A stretch of DNA of 64,000 nt from Novosphingobium ginsenosidimutans (GTDB lineage: Bacteria > Pseudomonadota > Alphaproteobacteria > Sphingomonadales > Sphingomonadaceae), in the NCBI RefSeq assembly GCF_007954425.1, contig NZ_CP042345.1, positions 1,920,001 through 1,984,000 of the forward strand, in the 5' to 3' direction. Positions 30,487-37,163 of the stretch are shown here, in pieces. Positions within the stretch are counted from its first letter, which is position 1, and each line of letters begins with the position of its first letter. The translations under genes were made by a program, and so were the position numbers. The notes under the pieces are model-generated. The model did not search any database. It was not told the DNA's origin and saw nothing but the letters and a program-made list of their open reading frames with translations.

Positions 30487-31262
30487 TCGGGTTTCAGGCG
30501 GCTCTCGACCCGGACCAGCGAGACGTTGGTCCGGCGGGGCTGGGTCAGCACGAAGTACACGGCAACAGCAATATCTTCGGCCCGCAGCATCTGGTCCTTG
30601 GCAATCAGGTCGCGCTGCTGCTCGGAGCTATAGTCCTCGTACTGCATGTCACTGCCGGTTAGACCCGGTTCGACCAGGCTCACCTTGATGTCGCGATCGC
30701 CCAGTTCCTGCCGCAGCGACTGCGCGAAGCCCTGGATGCCGGCCTTGGTCGCGACATAGACCGATGACCCGGGACTGCGCGACACCGCCGAGGTCGAGCC
30801 GATGAAGACCAGGTCACCGCCGCCCTCCATTCTTGAGATTGCTGCCTTCGCCGTGGCGATCCACGAGGTGAAATCGACCGCCAGCTGATAGTCGATCTGG
30901 TCCTGATCGGTGCCCGCCAGATCTTCTGCGGCAATGGCGGCGTTTATAATCACCGTATCAAAGCCCGAAAGTTCATCAGCGGCCCGGTCAAGCATCGCTT
31001 CGGGGGTGCCGGGCTGGGCCAGATCACATGACATGCCGCGGCCGTTGCCAAGCAGGTTGATCCGCTGCAGCGCATCCTCAAGATGCTCTTGCGAACGCCC
31101 GCAGACGAACACGTTGGCACCTTCCGAAGCAAGCAGGATCGCGGTCGCGCGGCCGATCCCGGTGGTCCCGCCCGTAATGACCACACGCTTGCCGGTAATC
31201 GTCGGGCACTCGGTGTGTGCGTCGGCAAGAAGCTGCGGATAGGAATGCATTCGGCTGGCCAT
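30483..31262 (-). CDS. Short-chain dehydrogenase/reductase
   Basis: The 259-residue protein is a classical SDR: VVITGGTTGIGRATA near residue 27 binds the nucleotide, NAAIA is the NNAG-like segment, and the catalytic Ser-Tyr-Lys are in GSTSAVSR and SSVYVATKAG. The substrate is unknown. The ATG at 31262 follows GGAG; a further 26 in-frame upstream codons overlap the promoter. It is cotranscribed with the GH130 gene (ATGA overlap). This pairing hints at a sugar or sugar-alcohol step, but many stress-regulon SDRs have no known substrate. Confidence 0.85.
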   Translation of the reverse strand: MASRMHSYPQLLADAHTECPTITGKRVVITGGTTGIGRATAILLASEGANVFVCGRSQEHLEDALQRINLLGNGRGMSCDLAQPGTPEAMLDRAADELSGFDTVIINAAIAAEDLAGTDQDQIDYQLAVDFTSWIATAKAAISRMEGGGDLVFIGSTSAVSRSPGSSVYVATKAGIQGFAQSLRQELGDRDIKVSLVEPGLTGSDMQYEDYSSEQQRDLIAKDQMLRAEDIAVAVYFVLTQPRRTNVSLVRVESRLKPE

Positions 31263-31288
31263 GGCGGGACTCCAGTGCGGGGCAAGCG

Positions 31289-31313
31289 AACCGGAGTGCG
31301 GGGTTAATGTTCC
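31289..31313 (-). promoter_or_regulatory. EcfG-type promoter for SDR-GH130
   Basis: Minus strand: GGAAC at 31313-31309, 16 bases, GGTT at 31292-31289. This matches the EcfG consensus at its standard spacing, and the -10 lies 26 bases from the SDR start codon at 31262. Confidence 0.6.
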
Positions 31314-31335
31314 GCCGGTTTCGGCATTCCGCGTA

Positions 31336-31371
31336 CACAAAACGGCGCGCGGAACCGGGGTCCCGCGCGCC
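31336..31371 (-). terminator. Rho-independent terminator of the 84-residue gene
   Basis: On the minus strand a 9-bp stem GGCGCGCGG / CCGCGCGCC is followed by GTTTTG. It ends the transcript of the small gene at 31396-31650 before the SDR promoter. The GGAAC visible here on the plus strand is part of this hairpin and not a promoter. Confidence 0.75.
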
Positions 31372-31395
31372 TCTTCGCCGGCTGTTCAGTTTGCC

Positions 31396-31650
31396 TTAGC
31401 GGCGATCTTCCCAGCCCCGGCGTGCTGCTTCGGAGTGACCGCGCGAGTCCCCGAACCAGCCGCCGCGACCACGGCCACGATCGTCCTCGTCGTCGCGCGA
31501 ACGCGAGCGATAGCGCCGATCGTCGTCATCCTGCTGAACCACCGACTGCGCTGCGGCCTGTTTGGTTTGACCGGCTTCGGCCTTCGCGCCGACTGGGCCG
31601 GTTTTCGCAGTTTCCTGCGGGTTCTGTTTGGATTGTTCGTCGCTCGCCAT
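31396..31650 (-). CDS. Small charged stress-type protein with HSEAARRGWE tail
   Basis: The 84-residue protein is hydrophilic and probably disordered. It is rich in Gln and Lys at the N-terminus, then a run of Asp/Arg/Ser (DDDDRRYRSRSRDDEDD), Gly-Arg, and a C-terminal GHSEAARRGWEDRR. That last motif recalls the KGG/stress-protein repeat seen in many small bacterial proteins, though only one copy is present. GAGAGG precedes the ATG at 31650. A GAAAC-N16-GGTT element, one base off the EcfG consensus, lies 35 bases upstream. The function is unknown. Confidence 0.72.
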   Translation of the reverse strand: MASDEQSKQNPQETAKTGPVGAKAEAGQTKQAAAQSVVQQDDDDRRYRSRSRDDEDDRGRGRGGWFGDSRGHSEAARRGWEDRR

Positions 31651-31684
31651 GGTCGACCTCTCGCAATTTGATTGGTCGATCCGA

Positions 31685-31709
31685 AACCAAGTGCGGCCGC
31701 GAATGTTTC
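31685..31709 (-). promoter_or_regulatory. Near-consensus EcfG-type promoter (GAAAC variant)
   Basis: Minus strand: GAAAC at 31709-31705, 16 bases, GGTT at 31688-31685. One mismatch in the -35 element compared with GGAAC. Position and spacing fit the 84-residue gene whose start is at 31650. Confidence 0.35.
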
Positions 31710-31765
31710 GGCACGATCCTGCCCTTCGCTGCTTGCGTTTGGCAGCGTACCAAGGAGCTCAAGCA

Positions 31766-32446
31766 GTGGATGTGCGTCGCAATCATGCGAAGGTTTTCGC
31801 GCCAACCGATTTCACCGAGGCAAGCCTGCCGGCCGAGGAGTGGACCTGGTTGAAGCGCCATTGGCAGCCCGAACGGCTGACCGCTGAGCGGATCCTGTGC
31901 GATACCGATTGCTCAAGCGAAACGCTGTGGCTGCTGGACGATGCGGTGACCGCCCGGATCGCCCGCGATGATCAGGCCCATCTGGTCGAAATCGCCGTCG
32001 ATGGTCCTGGCAGCCTGGCCTGCGGCTGGGCGATCAGCGGCGATCAGCTGTCGCCGTGGCGGGTCCAGGTGCGCCGGACCGGGATGGCGCGCGCGCTGCG
32101 GGGGCTGGCGATTGAACAAATGGCACAGATGGCACCGGTCTTCCACGCCCGGTGCCGGGCGGTCATCCATTCCGAGGTGCTGGAACTTGCCGAACAGTTT
32201 GCCCTGGCCCGGCGTCGCACGGCGCGGAGCCTGCTCGCCGATCGTCTGAGCGGCTATTACAATGCCTTTGGTGAAACCACGATTACGATCACGCACAATG
32301 TGCTGGCCCAGCGGCTCAATCTGCGCCGGGCCACCGTGACGCTTGCTCTACAGGAGCTGGAAGGGGCCAAGGCGATCCGTTCGCACCGGGCCCGGATCGA
32401 ACTGAAAGACCGCGAGCGCTTGATCGCATTGGCGCATGAGTACTGA
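31766..32446 (+). CDS. Crp/Fnr family transcriptional regulator
   Basis: The product has 226 residues from GTG 31766, which has AAGGAG eight bases upstream. Longer in-frame reading to 31628 would overlap the start of the divergent gene and lacks a ribosome site. Residues about 15-120 are a divergent cyclic-nucleotide-type beta-roll (DFTEASLPAEEWTWLKR, LVEIAVDGPGSLACGWAI). The C-terminal winged helix is clear: ITITHNVLAQRLNLRRATVTLALQELEG, with the recognition helix RRATVTLALQEL. No FNR-type cysteine cluster is visible and the cAMP-binding RE...SR signature is not present, so the signal is unknown. It sits inside the stress island and just upstream of a candidate small RNA. Confidence 0.85.
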   Translation: MDVRRNHAKVFAPTDFTEASLPAEEWTWLKRHWQPERLTAERILCDTDCSSETLWLLDDAVTARIARDDQAHLVEIAVDGPGSLACGWAISGDQLSPWRVQVRRTGMARALRGLAIEQMAQMAPVFHARCRAVIHSEVLELAEQFALARRRTARSLLADRLSGYYNAFGETTITITHNVLAQRLNLRRATVTLALQELEGAKAIRSHRARIELKDRERLIALAHEY

Positions 32447-32472
32447 TTGCCCGAAAAAAATTGCGATGATCC

Positions 32473-32498
32473 GGAACCCTCGTGGGCCGAACGGTGTT
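32473..32498 (+). promoter_or_regulatory. EcfG-type promoter of a candidate small RNA
   Basis: GGAAC at 32473-32477, 18 bases, GTT at 32496-32498 (equivalently N17-TGTT). It lies 27 bases after the Crp-type gene stop. No plus-strand reading frame follows before a strong terminator that ends near 32594, so the transcript would be about 90 nucleotides and non-coding. Confidence 0.5.
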
Positions 32499-32504
32499 TT
32501 TCCA

Positions 32505-32594
32505 AGTGCCGGTCCGATCGACCCCCTTCCCGCCATGGACCGGTATTGCCTGTGCCCCCCGCCGTATCCTCCCACGGTGGGGGGCACATATTTT
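32505..32594 (+). ncRNA. Candidate general-stress small RNA with C-rich loops
   Basis: Between the EcfG-like promoter and a T-rich tail lie two hairpins. The first (32505-32547) has an 11-bp stem, with CCGGTCC/GGACCGG at its core and A-U and G-U pairs extending it, and a loop of about 21 bases whose centre is ACCCCCTTCCCGCC. The second (32551-32588) has a stem of about 15 bp (TGTGCCCCCC / GGGGGGCACA plus CCGT / ACGG), an 8-base loop ATCCTCCC, and the tail TATTTT. Both loops are complementary to Shine-Dalgarno-like GGAGG/GGGAAGG stretches. This is the architecture of GsrN in Caulobacter, a stress-sigma-dependent RNA with a C-rich loop, and of CCUCC-loop RNAs of other alphaproteobacteria. Homology is not shown. 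The 5' end is an estimate from the promoter. Confidence 0.55.
32551..32594 (+). terminator. Strong terminator hairpin of the candidate small RNA
   Basis: Stem arms 32551-32565 and 32574-32588, one internal G-U pair, loop ATCCTCCC, tail TATTTT on the plus strand. It also sits 26 bases beyond the stop of the convergent proline-rich gene, but on the minus strand no U run follows, so it is primarily a plus-strand terminator. Confidence 0.75.
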
Positions 32595-32619
32595 CACTGG
32601 ATAGCGATTTGGGGCTGGT

Positions 32620-33066
32620 TCAGCCGGGCCTGCGGCGGCGCGTCTGCCCCGCTTCGCGCTGCTGGCATTGATCGCGCACAGTGGCAGAACAGGGCGGATA
32701 GACCTGTTGCCCGGCCGGTGGTGGCGGCAAGGTGTTGTTGACATATGTGACGACCCGCTCGCCCGGACTTCCGCTGGGCGGCGCGCCAACCGGCGGTGTG
32801 GAGGCCGGCGGCGTCTCCATCGGCGGTGCTGTGACCGGCGGAGCGGTTTCCGGCGGTAGGTTGACCGGCGGAGTAGCCACCGGCGGGGTCTGACCTGGGG
32901 CTGGCGGTGCGATCGGCGGAGCTTCGACCGGCGGGGGCGGCCCGTCCGGCGCAGGTGGAGGCGAGGGCGGTACTTCGACCGGCGGTTCGGCGGGTCGCGG
33001 CTGCTCCTGTGATTGCCCGGCGACGCTCATCAGCGCCAGCGGCAACGCAATCAGCAACTTGGACAT
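32620..33066 (-). CDS. Exported proline-rich protein
   Basis: The 148-residue precursor has a signal peptide (SKLLIALPLALMSVAG, probable cleavage near SQS). Residues about 25-105 are a proline-rich repeat region with units such as TPPV, APPV and EAPP recurring every five to seven residues. The last 40 residues are non-repetitive, with VVTYVNNTLPPPP, a C-x7-C pair (PPCSATVRDQCQQ) and a basic end. It is likely a periplasmic or envelope-spanning spacer. AAAGGAG precedes the ATG at 33066. An EcfG promoter at ideal spacing lies upstream, back to back with that of the glycosyltransferase operon. I do not recognise a characterised family. Confidence 0.78.
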   Translation of the reverse strand: MSKLLIALPLALMSVAGQSQEQPRPAEPPVEVPPSPPPAPDGPPPPVEAPPIAPPAPGQTPPVATPPVNLPPETAPPVTAPPMETPPASTPPVGAPPSGSPGERVVTYVNNTLPPPPAGQQVYPPCSATVRDQCQQREAGQTRRRRPG

Positions 33067-33096
33067 AGGGGTACTCCTTTTGCTTGGGTTCGACGA

Positions 33097-33121
33097 AACC
33101 CCAAGCATTTGCGCCAGTTCC
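33097..33121 (-). promoter_or_regulatory. EcfG-type promoter for the proline-rich protein
   Basis: Minus strand: GGAAC at 33121-33117, 16 bases, GGTT at 33100-33097. The -10 is 30 bases from the start codon at 33066. It lies next to the oppositely oriented motif at 33133-33158. Confidence 0.6.
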
Positions 33122-33132
33122 CCTCTGTAACC

Positions 33133-33158
33133 GGAACCACGCACGGCCGGGCGCAGTT
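33133..33158 (+). promoter_or_regulatory. EcfG-type promoter for the GT4-GH130 operon
   Basis: GGAAC at 33133-33137, 18 bases, GTT at 33156-33158 (N17-AGTT). The leader to the ATG at 33242 would be about 75 bases. The consensus C before GTT is replaced by A, so this is a slightly weaker match than its divergent partner. Confidence 0.5.
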
Positions 33159-33241
33159 GAGCGGGGCAAATCAGCAAAGTGAGTTGCCATGACCCGACAG
33201 CCCCTTTCTGCCCCTTCCATTACTCCGTCTGAGGCCCTGGC

Positions 33242-35521
33242 ATGAGCGTTCATTTTGCTGAAATCCTGCCGGTCCAATCCGGTCCCCGTGGTTCACGGCG
33301 GGTTGCTGTGATCGGTAACTATCCCCCCCGCCGCTGCGGCATCGCCACGTTCACGGCTGATATGGTCCAGTCGCTGCAGACCGCTGCGCCAGACCTGGCG
33401 ATTGATGTCTGGGCCATGGCCCGGCCGCACGATCAAGCAGTCTTGAGTTCGGCCCGCACGATCGACGAGCATGATCGCCAAAGTCACGTGAATGCGGGGC
33501 TGGCCATCGAGGCGAGCGCCCCCGATTTGGTCTGGGTCCAGCATGAATTTGGAATCTTCGGCGGCCCAGCTGGTGAGTGGCTGATCGATCTGCTGGCGCC
33601 GATCGCGGCCCCGCTGGTGGTCACGCTGCACACGGTCCTGGCTGAACCTGATGAAGCGCAGAACCGGGTGCTGGCCTGGCTCGCTGCCCATGCCTCGCGG
33701 CTGGTCGTGATGTCGCGCAATGCCGAGCGGATTCTGCTCGCGCGCGGCGATGTCGATCCAGAGCAGGTCGTGGTGATCGAACATGGCGCACCCGATCGGC
33801 CGTTCGGCAATGCGGCAGCGATGAAGGCGCGGTTGGGATTGCCTGCTGGCCCTATGCTGCTGACCTTTGGACTGATCTCTCCCGGCAAGGGCATCGAAAC
33901 GGCGATCCGGGCGCTGGCCCGGGTCGTGCCGCAGCATCCGGAAGTCTATTACCTGATCGCCGGGGCAACCCATCCGAACCTGCTGGCCCGCGATGGAGAG
34001 GCCTATCGCGAAGGCCTGATGCGGCTGGCAGAGGAACTGGGGGTTGCCAGCCATATCGTCTGGCACAACGATTACCTGAGCACCCCGGATCTGATCGACA
34101 GGATCGAGGCTGCCGATATCTATCTGACCCCCTATACCGGCCCGGCCCAGGCAACTTCGGGCACGCTGAGCTATGCCGTGGCGCTGGGCAAGGCGGTGGT
34201 CTCCACGCCCTATTCCCATGCGGCTGAGCTGCTTGGCGGCGGGACGGGCCTGCTGACCCCGTTCGGCGATGAAGCTGCAATGGGGCAGGCGATTGCCGAA
34301 CTTCTGGCCGAGCCGGAGCGGCTGAGCGGACTGCAGCAGCGCGCCTATGCGCGTGGCCGGACCATGGCCTGGCCCAACTTCGCGCGCCAGACGCTGGCTG
34401 TAATCGCAGCCCTGGCACCGGCCGCTTCGCCGGTTCACCATCCGCCCGCCCGGCTTGAGCAGGATGATCTTGAGCGGCTGTGCGATGATACGGGCATGGC
34501 CCAGCATTCGGTGCTGGGCGTGCCCGATCGCAACCACGGCTACTGCATCGATGACAATGCCCGCGCCTTGATCCTGGCGAACCTGAGCCCGGGGATGTTC
34601 GCGGCACGCGCGATGACCTTTGCGGCCTTCATCCAGCATGGCTGGAACCCGGCGGAACGGCGGTTCCGCAATTTCATGGGATTTGACCGGGTGTGGCGGG
34701 AAGCCGCCGGATCGGATGACAGCTGCGGACGTACCCTGTGGGCGATCGGCGTTACGGCGTCGCGCGGCCCCAGCGCCGACCTGCGGGCCTGGGCGCAAGG
34801 CTTGTGGCGGGAAAGTGCCGACATGGCGCTGGAGTTCTCGTCTCCCCGCGCCCTGGCCTTCGCCGTGCTGGGTGCCGACAGTCTGCTCGACAGCTATCCC
34901 GATGATCGCCTCGCCAACGCCATCGTTGAGCGGGGCGCCGACCGGCTGGCCGCCGCCTTGCGTACTTATGCCGAGCCCGGCTGGTTCTGGTTCGAACCCT
35001 ATCTGGCCTATGACAACGCGCGTTTGCCGCAGGCCATGCTGGTGGCAACGCGGCGGCTCCAGGCCTACACATTGGCGGAAGATGCCTTGGCCGCGCTGGA
35101 CTGGCTATGCCGCTGTCAGACGGCACCGGCGGGCCATCATCGCCCGATCGGAACTGAATCCTTCGGTCGCAGTGATCGCACCAGGCTGCCCTTCGATCAG
35201 CAACCCGTCGATGCTTGGGCCACAGTCGAGGCGGCGGCGCTGGCGTTTCAGCACACGGGCTTGCCCAAATGGCGGCGGATTGCCGAACAGGCCTATGCGT
35301 GGTTTTTCGGCGTCAACGACCGCGGGCTGGCGCTGGCCAGCGCGACCGGCGGGGCCTGCCAGGACGGGCTGACGCCGCGCGGGGTCAATGGCAACCGCGG
35401 CGCAGAATCGGTGCTGGCCCTGCATCTGGCCGCCCATGCTCTGTCGGAACTGCAGGCCACGGGCCGCGATTGGCCCAAGCCCATGGCGGTGCCGCCCGGG
35501 GCGGCGGTACTGCCGGTCTGA
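33242..35521 (+). CDS. Glycosyltransferase family 4 fused to an (alpha/alpha) toroid domain
   Basis: The product has 759 residues. Residues about 20-390 are a GT-B fold GT4 enzyme: GNYPPRRCGIATFTADM, QHEFGIFGG, LHTVL, VIEHGAPD, LTFGLISPGKGIETAIRAL and the nucleotide-sugar motif YTGPAQATSGTLSYAVALGKAVVSTPYSHAAELL (given here in part). Residues about 400-750 are an all-helical region with the signatures DRNHGYCIDDNARALI, SDDSCGRTLWAIG and a Trp-rich end, resembling glycoside hydrolase (alpha/alpha)6 barrels. No signal peptide or membrane segment is present. GAGG precedes the ATG. The next gene, 3 bases on, is a GH130 enzyme. A cytoplasmic system that builds and trims a mannose-type glycan is the best inference. 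Confidence 0.85.
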   Translation: MSVHFAEILPVQSGPRGSRRVAVIGNYPPRRCGIATFTADMVQSLQTAAPDLAIDVWAMARPHDQAVLSSARTIDEHDRQSHVNAGLAIEASAPDLVWVQHEFGIFGGPAGEWLIDLLAPIAAPLVVTLHTVLAEPDEAQNRVLAWLAAHASRLVVMSRNAERILLARGDVDPEQVVVIEHGAPDRPFGNAAAMKARLGLPAGPMLLTFGLISPGKGIETAIRALARVVPQHPEVYYLIAGATHPNLLARDGEAYREGLMRLAEELGVASHIVWHNDYLSTPDLIDRIEAADIYLTPYTGPAQATSGTLSYAVALGKAVVSTPYSHAAELLGGGTGLLTPFGDEAAMGQAIAELLAEPERLSGLQQRAYARGRTMAWPNFARQTLAVIAALAPAASPVHHPPARLEQDDLERLCDDTGMAQHSVLGVPDRNHGYCIDDNARALILANLSPGMFAARAMTFAAFIQHGWNPAERRFRNFMGFDRVWREAAGSDDSCGRTLWAIGVTASRGPSADLRAWAQGLWRESADMALEFSSPRALAFAVLGADSLLDSYPDDRLANAIVERGADRLAAALRTYAEPGWFWFEPYLAYDNARLPQAMLVATRRLQAYTLAEDALAALDWLCRCQTAPAGHHRPIGTESFGRSDRTRLPFDQQPVDAWATVEAAALAFQHTGLPKWRRIAEQAYAWFFGVNDRGLALASATGGACQDGLTPRGVNGNRGAESVLALHLAAHALSELQATGRDWPKPMAVPPGAAVLPV

Positions 35522-35524
35522 CCC

Positions 35525-36802
35525 ATGAGCCTTGGCTGGGTCCATCCCCTGCGGCTGCACGCCGAGCCGTCGCGCGTTGTGGTGCGTCCGTTCCACCTCT
35601 CGCTCCAGGGCCATGGCAATCGCAAGAGCCGGCTGGAAGCGCTGGTCGACGCGATCCTGGCGCTGGACGAGGCAACCGTCCGCGAGGAACTGGCCCGCGT
35701 TCTGGGTGATTTCGGATCGCGGCACTGGCAGATTGAGGACGTGTTCGATCAGCGCTTCAACCAGGTTGCCTGGCAGCTCGGCCTCGATGCTTCAGCTATT
35801 CCTCGGGCGACACGGCGGCTGATCGGCGGCTATTTCTGCCACGAATACAGTTATGCCGCGGCCGCCGTGATGAACCCAAGCGTGGTCCGCCATCCCGACC
35901 AGACCGGCCTGCAGGAAGGCTCTGTCCGCTTCATCATGGCCCAACGCACCGTGGGGGAAGGGCATATCTCTTCAATTGCCTTCCGCGAAGGCATTGTAAC
36001 GGCTGACCGCGAACTGACGCTGCACCCCCAGCCGCCGTTCGCCACAGCTGCGCTGCTGGCTGCGGCCGAGCCGCGCAGCGGGATCAACTTCCTGCGCCGC
36101 CACCGCGACAGCCCGATCTCCGGCACGGTGATCTTCCCGGTTACCGAAGCCCAGAGCAATGGCCTGGAAGACTTGCGGCTGGTCGAATTCGCGCATGACG
36201 ATGGCAGTCGCGAATGGATCGGCACTTATACGGCCTACAGCGGGCATTCGATCGGTTCTGAACTGCTGCGGACTTCGGACTTCGATCACTTCGCCCTGGA
36301 ACCGATCGTCGGCCGCGCTGCGCACAACAAGGGCATGGCGCTGTTTCCGCGCAAGATCGGCGGAGGCTTTACCATGCTGGGGCGGCACGATGGGAAGAAC
36401 CTGTTCCTGATCCGCTCGCTCTCCTTCAACCGCTGGGACGAGGGCGATCTGCTGCTTGAACCGGCCTTTCCATGGGAACTGGTGCAAATCGGCAATTGCG
36501 GCTCACCGATCGAACTCGATGAGGGCTGGCTAGTGCTGCTGCATGGGGTGGGGGCGATGCGCAAGTATTCGATCGGCGCCGTGCTGTTGGACAAGGATGA
36601 TCCCTCCAAAGTCCTGGGCCGCACGGCCCGGCCGCTCATTTCTGCCGCCGATCAGGACCGCGAGGGCTATGTCCCCAACGTGGTCTATACCTGCGGGGCC
36701 ATCCGGGTTGGTAAAGACCAGCTGTTCATGCCCTACGGGGTTGCCGATAGCTCGATCTGCTTCGGATTTTTCGACATTCCAGCCATTCTGGAGCTTCTCT
36801 GA
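35525..36802 (+). CDS. GH130 family glycosidase/phosphorylase (second copy)
   Basis: The product has 425 residues. An N-terminal extension of about 110 residues precedes a GH130 propeller with GGYFCHEYSYAAAAVMNPSVV, FIMAQRTVGEGHISSIAFREG, NGLEDLRLVEF, NKGMALFPRKIGGGF and GNCGSPIELDEGWLVLLHGVG. It differs clearly from the other GH130 gene (29365-30486), so the two belong to different subfamilies. It starts 3 bases after the glycosyltransferase stop and is surely cotranscribed. Known family members act on beta-mannosidic bonds; the precise donor or acceptor here is not known. Confidence 0.82.
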   Translation: MSLGWVHPLRLHAEPSRVVVRPFHLSLQGHGNRKSRLEALVDAILALDEATVREELARVLGDFGSRHWQIEDVFDQRFNQVAWQLGLDASAIPRATRRLIGGYFCHEYSYAAAAVMNPSVVRHPDQTGLQEGSVRFIMAQRTVGEGHISSIAFREGIVTADRELTLHPQPPFATAALLAAAEPRSGINFLRRHRDSPISGTVIFPVTEAQSNGLEDLRLVEFAHDDGSREWIGTYTAYSGHSIGSELLRTSDFDHFALEPIVGRAAHNKGMALFPRKIGGGFTMLGRHDGKNLFLIRSLSFNRWDEGDLLLEPAFPWELVQIGNCGSPIELDEGWLVLLHGVGAMRKYSIGAVLLDKDDPSKVLGRTARPLISAADQDREGYVPNVVYTCGAIRVGKDQLFMPYGVADSSICFGFFDIPAILELL

Positions 36803-36836
36803 CTCGCCTGATCTGGCGTCCGCGCTGTTCGCTGTC

Positions 36837-36862
36837 GGAACAACCCGGGCTTGGAGGCAGTT
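36837..36862 (+). promoter_or_regulatory. Possible EcfG-type promoter overlapping a gene start
   Basis: GGAAC at 36837-36841, 18 bases, GTT at 36860-36862. The -10 abuts the ATG at 36863, so a transcript from it would begin after that codon. It is usable only if translation starts at the in-frame ATG at 36890, which has CTGGAG upstream. Confidence 0.3.
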
Positions 36863-37087
36863 ATGCGCGGCGAACTGGAGTATGGCAGCATGGATGAGCC
36901 CCAGATCGAGCGCACAACCGACGAGGCCCGTGCCGGCTCGACACCCGGAATTGTCCGGTGGGTTTTGCTTGTCTCGCTGATCCTGCTCCTGCTGGCTTTC
37001 GGGCTGGTGCTGGCATTGTCGATGAAGAATGACCAGGCGCCAGCATCACAGGACGCGCCGCAAAAAGCGCCCGAAACCAGCGGTTAG
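36863..37087 (+). CDS. Small single-pass membrane protein
   Basis: The 74-residue protein has an acidic N-terminal part (GELEYGSMDEPQIERTTDEAR), one transmembrane helix (IVRWVLLVSLILLLLAFGLV in part, residues about 34-56) and a short polar tail rich in Gln, Ala and Pro. The ATG at 36863 has TTGGAGG at ideal distance. If the overlapping EcfG-like promoter is active, translation would start at 36890 and give 65 residues. The gene is 60 bases after the second GH130 gene. The function is unknown. Confidence 0.65.
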   Translation: MRGELEYGSMDEPQIERTTDEARAGSTPGIVRWVLLVSLILLLLAFGLVLALSMKNDQAPASQDAPQKAPETSG

Positions 37088-37089
37088 AT

Positions 37090-37141
37090 CACTTCCAGCA
37101 GCCCGGCGCTTCGCCAACCACCGAGTGGGCTGCTGGAAGTG
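37090..37141. terminator. 15-bp inverted repeat between convergent genes
   Basis: Arms CACTTCCAGCAGCCC (37090-37104) and GGGCTGCTGGAAGTG (37127-37141) are perfect complements. The 22-base loop itself holds a small GGCG-CTT-CGCC hairpin. It lies between the small membrane protein gene and phyR, which converge. Only a weak T run (TTTT at 37157-37160) is near, so it is a probable two-way terminator or RNA-stabilising hairpin. Confidence 0.6.
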
Positions 37142-37163
37142 GTGCCAATCTGGACCTTTTGCG

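Noticed and set aside
31351-31355. GGAAC on the plus strand at 31351
   Set aside because: It is part of the loop side of a GC-rich terminator hairpin of the minus-strand gene and has no GTT at proper spacing.
31628-31765. Upstream extension of the Crp-type regulator to an ATG at 31628
   Set aside because: It overlaps the start of the divergent 84-residue gene and its promoter, while the GTG at 31766 has AAGGAG at the right distance.
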